64,000 nt of DNA from Ligaoa zhengdingensis (GTDB taxonomy: Bacteria; Bacillota; Clostridia; Oscillospirales; Ruminococcaceae). Both the position numbers and the translations under genes were made by a program. The stretch is from NCBI RefSeq assembly GCF_014384885.1, contig NZ_JACRST010000008.1, forward strand, positions 1 to 64,000. Reading direction: 5' to 3'. Of the stretch, positions 60,044 through 64,000 are shown in pieces. The notes under the pieces are model-generated. The model ran no database searches and was not told the DNA's origin. It saw only the letters and a program-made list of their open reading frames with translations. Each line of letters starts with the position of its first letter. The first letter of the stretch is position 1.

Positions 60044-60616
60044 TCATTTCCATCTGAGATCCTCACGGGTATCGATGTCGCGCAGCACCCCCGGGTCGTA
60101 AACCTGCACCCGGGCGAGCTGATCGCTTTCCCGCCGAATGAGCTCGCGCCCGCCCCAGTCCCGGTCGAGCGCTTCCAACTCGGCGCGCAGACGGCTGGGA
60201 AAAATAACCGGGTTTCCGCGCTTGCCTCCGAATACTGGCACCGTGATGCGGTCTGGGTCGGCCAAAAAGCGCTCGCATAGGGTGTGGATCGTCCCCTCGC
60301 GCAGATCAGGCATATCGGCCAATGCCATCAGGAAGCCGTCGCACTCCCCGGCCTGCTGCACCCCCAGGGCCAGCGAATGACCCATGCCGCGTTCCGGTTC
60401 TGGATTGTGCAGGTAAGTGAAGCCGTACCGGTGAGTGAGCTGCTCCAAAAAGGGGAGCCTGCTCACCACCACAATCTGCTCAAACCACTTTTGATTGCGC
60501 CGCAGATTGTATAAAATATACTCCGCCATCGGGTACCCGTGGTAATCCATCAACAGCTTGTTGCAGCCCATGCGGGAGGAAAAACCCGCCGCCAACACGA
60601 TTGCGCAAAGTTTCAT
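60044..60616 (-). CDS. MobA/MocA-type nucleotidyltransferase
   Basis: 190 residues of the NTP-transferase fold: LAAGFSSRMGCNKLLMDYHG, NPEPERGMGHSLALGVQQA and DMPDLREGT. The closest build is MocA, the molybdenum cofactor cytidylyltransferase, or a related enzyme maturing selenium/molybdenum hydroxylases. No molybdenum enzyme genes are nearby, so the exact substrate is open. It is followed at once by the ABC-F promoter. Confidence 0.82.
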   Translation of the reverse strand: MKLCAIVLAAGFSSRMGCNKLLMDYHGYPMAEYILYNLRRNQKWFEQIVVVSRLPFLEQLTHRYGFTYLHNPEPERGMGHSLALGVQQAGECDGFLMALADMPDLREGTIHTLCERFLADPDRITVPVFGGKRGNPVIFPSRLRAELEALDRDWGGRELIRRESDQLARVQVYDPGVLRDIDTREDLRWK

Positions 60617-60921
60617 GCGTCCGCTTCAACCTTTCGCTTTTTTGACCATTATAGTATAAAAATGGGGCAGCCGCAAGCTGATTTCACCAAAAGCCTTATC
60701 CCTTCGCGGCAGCTTACCAAATTTTCACACGCCTTTTACAGACAATTGATGGGTTTTCAGGGGAATTGGGATATACTAAGAAATAGGCAAGGTTGCCAAT
60801 TTTGCAAGACCCCTTCTTTTTCATGTGCGGCACTCGGCCGCAATTTCTTTCATCCTCCTGTGCGGGCACCGCCCGCCGGCCACACCGGCCCATTCACCAT
60901 TTCTGACGGGCCTTCCCAATA

Positions 60922-60961
60922 AAATCCCCCTCCAGCGTTGAGGTGCCGGAGGGGGATTTTT
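60922..60961 (-). terminator. Terminator after the betaine transporter ATPase gene
   Basis: A perfect 13-bp stem with a 14-nt loop, bearing A- and T-runs on both sides, begins about 10 nt after the stop codon. The space up to the MobA-like gene (60617-60921) holds its presumed promoter region but shows no gene. Confidence 0.88.
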
Positions 60962-60971
60962 GACTGCATCT

Positions 60972-62186
60972 TTAAATCAGCGAGGAGAGCACCGACGCCT
61001 TGGTGACGATGCCCTGAAGACTCCCGTCGTCCTCCAGCACCGCAATGGGATATTTCGCCTCGGCGGCAACCGGCAGAATGTCGCTGATGAGGGTGTCGCG
61101 CTGGGTGGTCAGCACGTCCTGGACATACACATCGGCAAGGGGAAGGCCCTCCCTGTTGGCCCGGATCGCACCGTCGATGGTGACGATGCCGCGCAGCTTC
61201 ATCCGCTCGCCCACCACATAGGCGGTCGAAGTCCCGTTCGCCCGCATCTCGCGGATGGCGTGCTGGGGCGAATCCTTGAGGCGCACCACACAGGTGGGGA
61301 TCACCATGATATGCTTGACCGACAATACCTTGGTCTTATCCGCACTGTCGATGAACTGGCGCACATAGTCGTCCGCGGGATTGGCGCTCATCTCCTCTGG
61401 GGTGCCCACCTGGATCAGGCGGCCGTCGCGCATGATCGCCACGGTGTCCCCCAATTTGAACGCCTCGTTGATATCGTGGGTGATAAACACCACCGTCTTT
61501 TCCAGCTTGCGCTGGATCGACAGCAGTTCAAACTGCATATCCTTGCGCACCAGCGGGTCGAGTGCGGAGAAGGGTTCGTCCATCAGCAGCACTTCGGGGT
61601 CGTTAGCCAGGGCGCGGGCGATGCCCACCCGCTGCCGCATGCCGCCCGACAGGCTGCCGATCGTGCTGTGCTCATGTCCGCTGAGGCCGACCATATCGAT
61701 CATGGCGCTCGCCTTGCGCTCCCGCTCGACCCGCGGCATCCCCTTGATCTCCAGACCGTAGGCGACATTCCCGAGCACATCGCGATGGTTCATCAAACCA
61801 AAGCTCTGAAACACCATCGATATTTTGTCGCGGCGGTATTCCAGCAGGTCCTTCCCTGTAAACTGATTGATCTCGCTGTTCTCGAAAAACACCTGGCCGC
61901 TGGTCGGCTTGTGCAGCATATTCAAAGTGCGCACCACAGTGGATTTGCCCGAACCGGAGAGGCCGATGATGACAAAAATCTCGCCGCGCCGCACATTGAA
62001 GCTGACATCCCACAGCGCCACCGTCACGCCGGTTTGTTTGTAGACCTCGTCCTTGTTGGAGCCGGCGCGCATCATCTTGGCCGCCTCCGCCTTATTGACG
62101 CCGTACAATTTGGTGAGGTGATTTACACGCAAAATAGATTCGTTATCCCGTTCCAAGGTGACCGGGGTGTTGTTACTGTCCGACAT
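60972..62186 (-). CDS. Glycine betaine/proline-type ABC transporter ATPase with tandem CBS domains
   Basis: 404 residues. Walker A IIGLSGSGKSTVVR, the signature LSGGMRQRVGIARAL and Walker B LLMDEPFSALDP, preceded by an ATPase-specific N-terminal extension (LTKLYGVNKAEAAKMM), as in OpuAA/ProV. Two CBS domains (from about 275 to the end) probably sense ionic strength or nucleotides. Its start overlaps the upstream permease gene by 14 nt, so it is the energy unit of that transporter. Confidence 0.95.
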   Translation of the reverse strand: MSDSNNTPVTLERDNESILRVNHLTKLYGVNKAEAAKMMRAGSNKDEVYKQTGVTVALWDVSFNVRRGEIFVIIGLSGSGKSTVVRTLNMLHKPTSGQVFFENSEINQFTGKDLLEYRRDKISMVFQSFGLMNHRDVLGNVAYGLEIKGMPRVERERKASAMIDMVGLSGHEHSTIGSLSGGMRQRVGIARALANDPEVLLMDEPFSALDPLVRKDMQFELLSIQRKLEKTVVFITHDINEAFKLGDTVAIMRDGRLIQVGTPEEMSANPADDYVRQFIDSADKTKVLSVKHIMVIPTCVVRLKDSPQHAIREMRANGTSTAYVVGERMKLRGIVTIDGAIRANREGLPLADVYVQDVLTTQRDTLISDILPVAAEAKYPIAVLEDDGSLQGIVTKASVLSSLI

Positions 62187-64000
62187 GATCCTGTTCCTCC
62201 CCTTTCTTGAACCAACCTTGCGTCAAGCGGTCCATCAAAATCGCCACAATGACCACCGCCACGCCGGCGAGCAGACCGCGGCCGATCTCGATGCGGTTGA
62301 CGCTGATGAGCACCTCCATGCCCAGGCCGGATGCGCCGATCATCGAGCAGGTGACCACCATCGCCATCGCCATCATCAGCGTCTGGTTGACGCCGGTGAG
62401 AATGGTCGGCATGGCCTGCGGAATCTGCACCTTCACCAAAGTCTGGAAGCGGGTGGAGCCGAACGCCTTGGCCGCCTCGACCACTTCAGGGTCGACCTGG
62501 CGGATACCGTGGCTGGTGAGCCGGATGACCGGCACAATCGCATAGATGGTGGTGGCGATCACGGCCGGAGCCTTACCGAGGCCGAAAAACAGCACCGCCG
62601 GAATGAGGTAGACAAAGACGGGCATCGTCTGCATGGTGTCCAAAATCGGGCGGACGATATTGTTCGCCCGGTCGCTGCTCGAGATCAGAATACCCACTGG
62701 GAAACCGATCACCAGCGAGATGACTACAGCCGCCAATACAATCGACAGGGTCTCGTACATCAGGCTCCACAGGCCGATCAGGCCGATAAAGAACAGCATC
62801 ACCGCATAGAGAATGCCGGTGGTGACCTTCCCGGTGAGCTTCCAACCCGCAAAAAATACAACGGCGAGCATCAGCCACCAGGGAATCAGGTTGAGGATGG
62901 CGTAGATAGCGCCGATCAACCCATTGAGGCCGTTCTTAATCGCGCCAAAGAAACCGCTGAATTGGTTTGCAAATCCCTTGACCGATGCGTCGAACGCGTT
63001 CACGTCGATCGGCAGGGTAAACGGAAACGCGAAGAGGTCGAACCCCTTGTCTTCAATCAGTCCGAGCTCCTTTTTGACCGAGGCCGCCTTGTCCTCCGGC
63101 AGCCACTCGTCGATCATCTCCGAATGCTCGGTTAAAAACCACTTTGCAGTCTCCACATAGTTGTCGCCCGTTTCCTGCATATGTGCGAGCGCCTTGGATG
63201 TGAGCGCGCTCGAGGTCTCATAGCTGGTTAAAAAGGCGCAAAATTCCGGTTCTTCCTCGTAAAACTGGTTGCTCACACCGATGGTCACATCGACCGACGG
63301 GCAAGCGGTACGGCCCGCCTTATAGCTTTCATCGTCGATGTAGGGGGAATCGTCGAGCAACACCATGTCGTATTTGCCGAGCATCCAGGTGGGCTCCCAG
63401 TAGTACCCGACGATCGGCTGCCCCTTCTCGTAGGCCGAGGTGAAGGCCGCCGCCAGCGCGGAGTCGGAACCCGGCTGGAAATAGATGTACGACTGATCCA
63501 ACCCGTTGTATTCCACCTTACGCTTCATGATTTCGTTGATCTCCCATCCGGGAATCGCGCCGTAAATCCGCCCCTTGCCCGGGTTTTCGTCGTCCGGGAA
63601 GATCTGCGGATACTTCTTGAGGTCCTGCACCGTCTTTAGATCGGGCGCGAGCGGCTCGATACCGCGTTCGGGGTCGCCCTCGATGACGTACCGCGGGACA
63701 TAAAACCCCTGGATATTGTCGCCGAAGTTGGTGCCCAAATCGTGAAAGGTGCCCGCTGCGAGGTCGTCATCGTAGGTACTGATGTTGTCGGTCCATTCCT
63801 CCATGTTGACGTCGATCTCGCCCTTTTTGAGCGCCTCGTGCATGATGGGCGTGGAGCCGGGCAGCTCTCGCCACGAGTAGCCATACGCCGCCTCCGCTAC
63901 AAAGCCAGCCACCGCGTTGTGGAATCTCACGCTGTCCCAGCCTACGTCGGCAAACACAATCTCGCGTTTTTCCTCGCCGCAGCCGGAAAGCCCGACACAA
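62173..64000 (-). CDS. Fused substrate-binding protein and permease of a betaine-type ABC transporter (5' partial)
   Basis: The frame runs off the window edge. Near the edge it shows LSGC, a lipobox, then an OpuAC-like substrate-binding domain (about 280 residues: VFADVGWDS, EEWTDN, IPGWEINEIM, YYWEPTWML, aromatic residues suited to quaternary amines). A ProW-type permease follows with several membrane segments and the EAA loop EVVEAAKAFGSTRFQTLVKVQIPQA. Binding domain first and permease second is the reverse of the well-known OpuABC fusions. It probably takes up glycine betaine or a similar osmolyte. Confidence 0.9.
   Translation of the reverse strand, partial: CVGLSGCGEEKREIVFADVGWDSVRFHNAVAGFVAEAAYGYSWRELPGSTPIMHEALKKGEIDVNMEEWTDNISTYDDDLAAGTFHDLGTNFGDNIQGFYVPRYVIEGDPERGIEPLAPDLKTVQDLKKYPQIFPDDENPGKGRIYGAIPGWEINEIMKRKVEYNGLDQSYIYFQPGSDSALAAAFTSAYEKGQPIVGYYWEPTWMLGKYDMVLLDDSPYIDDESYKAGRTACPSVDVTIGVSNQFYEEEPEFCAFLTSYETSSALTSKALAHMQETGDNYVETAKWFLTEHSEMIDEWLPEDKAASVKKELGLIEDKGFDLFAFPFTLPIDVNAFDASVKGFANQFSGFFGAIKNGLNGLIGAIYAILNLIPWWLMLAVVFFAGWKLTGKVTTGILYAVMLFFIGLIGLWSLMYETLSIVLAAVVISLVIGFPVGILISSSDRANNIVRPILDTMQTMPVFVYLIPAVLFFGLGKAPAVIATTIYAIVPVIRLTSHGIRQVDPEVVEAAKAFGSTRFQTLVKVQIPQAMPTILTGVNQTLMMAMAMVVTCSMIGASGLGMEVLISVNRIEIGRGLLAGVAVVIVAILMDRLTQGWFKKGEEQDHVGQ

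Overview
The window looks like a chromosomal stretch from a Gram-positive, spore-forming anaerobe of the Clostridia, probably an Oscillospirales/Ruminococcaceae-type gut bacterium. This is inferred from the hprK-murB-rapZ-whiA-dnaE-pfkA gene order, a SpoIVFA/SpoIVFB-like pair, an electron-bifurcating NfnAB pair, strong AGGAGG-type ribosome binding sites, SipW/TasA-like surface proteins and GC-rich coding sequence. No phage, insertion sequence, rRNA or CRISPR array was seen. One tRNA gene (tRNA-Pro, GGG) is present.

Layout. 1-4.6 kb: the end of a membrane-anchored surface protein, a decayed relative of its domain on the opposite strand, an HxlR regulator divergent from a flavin-type split-barrel protein, then a zinc-macrodomain/SirTM pair (reversible protein ADP-ribosylation), and an EFR1-type flavodoxin-ferredoxin protein. 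4.7-11 kb: two OmpR/histidine-kinase systems flanking two tandem-PepSY exported proteins and the tRNA. 11-16.8 kb, mostly minus strand: TetR-antiporter operon, SpoIVFA/B-like pair, nfnAB. 17-22.5 kb: a large exported amidase with Big_2 repeats and a GHL10-type lipoprotein. 22.8-32.3 kb: the core cluster hprK, ROK glucokinase, murB, rapZ, whiA, dnaE, pfkA, lacking the usual yvcK. 32.5-35.3 kb: a GT4 glycosyltransferase and a COG2509-type FAD enzyme.

35.5-45.6 kb is the most distinctive part: a minus-strand surface-fibre/matrix locus. It encodes two giant proteins (838 and 846 aa), each with a TasA/camelysin-like head, MucBP-like modules and a GLUG-type beta-helix; a simple TasA-like protein; a SipW-type signal peptidase; two further exported proteins; an LPDAG-tailed wall-anchor candidate; and a class B sortase. 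Hairpins separate the structural, processing and sortase modules, and a promoter with a structured leader precedes the locus.

46-64 kb: an uncharacterised two-gene membrane operon, a transglutaminase lipoprotein, a GntR/UTRA regulator, pyrB-pyrI-ridA, an iron alcohol dehydrogenase, cca, a concanavalin-like protein, a nicotinamidase-like hydrolase overlapping a Y-family polymerase, an Lsa/Vga-type ABC-F protein behind a well-formed attenuator leader (consensus promoter, 3-codon upstream ORF MRK, terminator just before the start codon), a MobA-like nucleotidyltransferase, and a glycine betaine-type ABC transporter whose substrate-binding domain is fused N-terminally to its permease. Positions and motifs were read by eye; family names are from recognition, not from searches.
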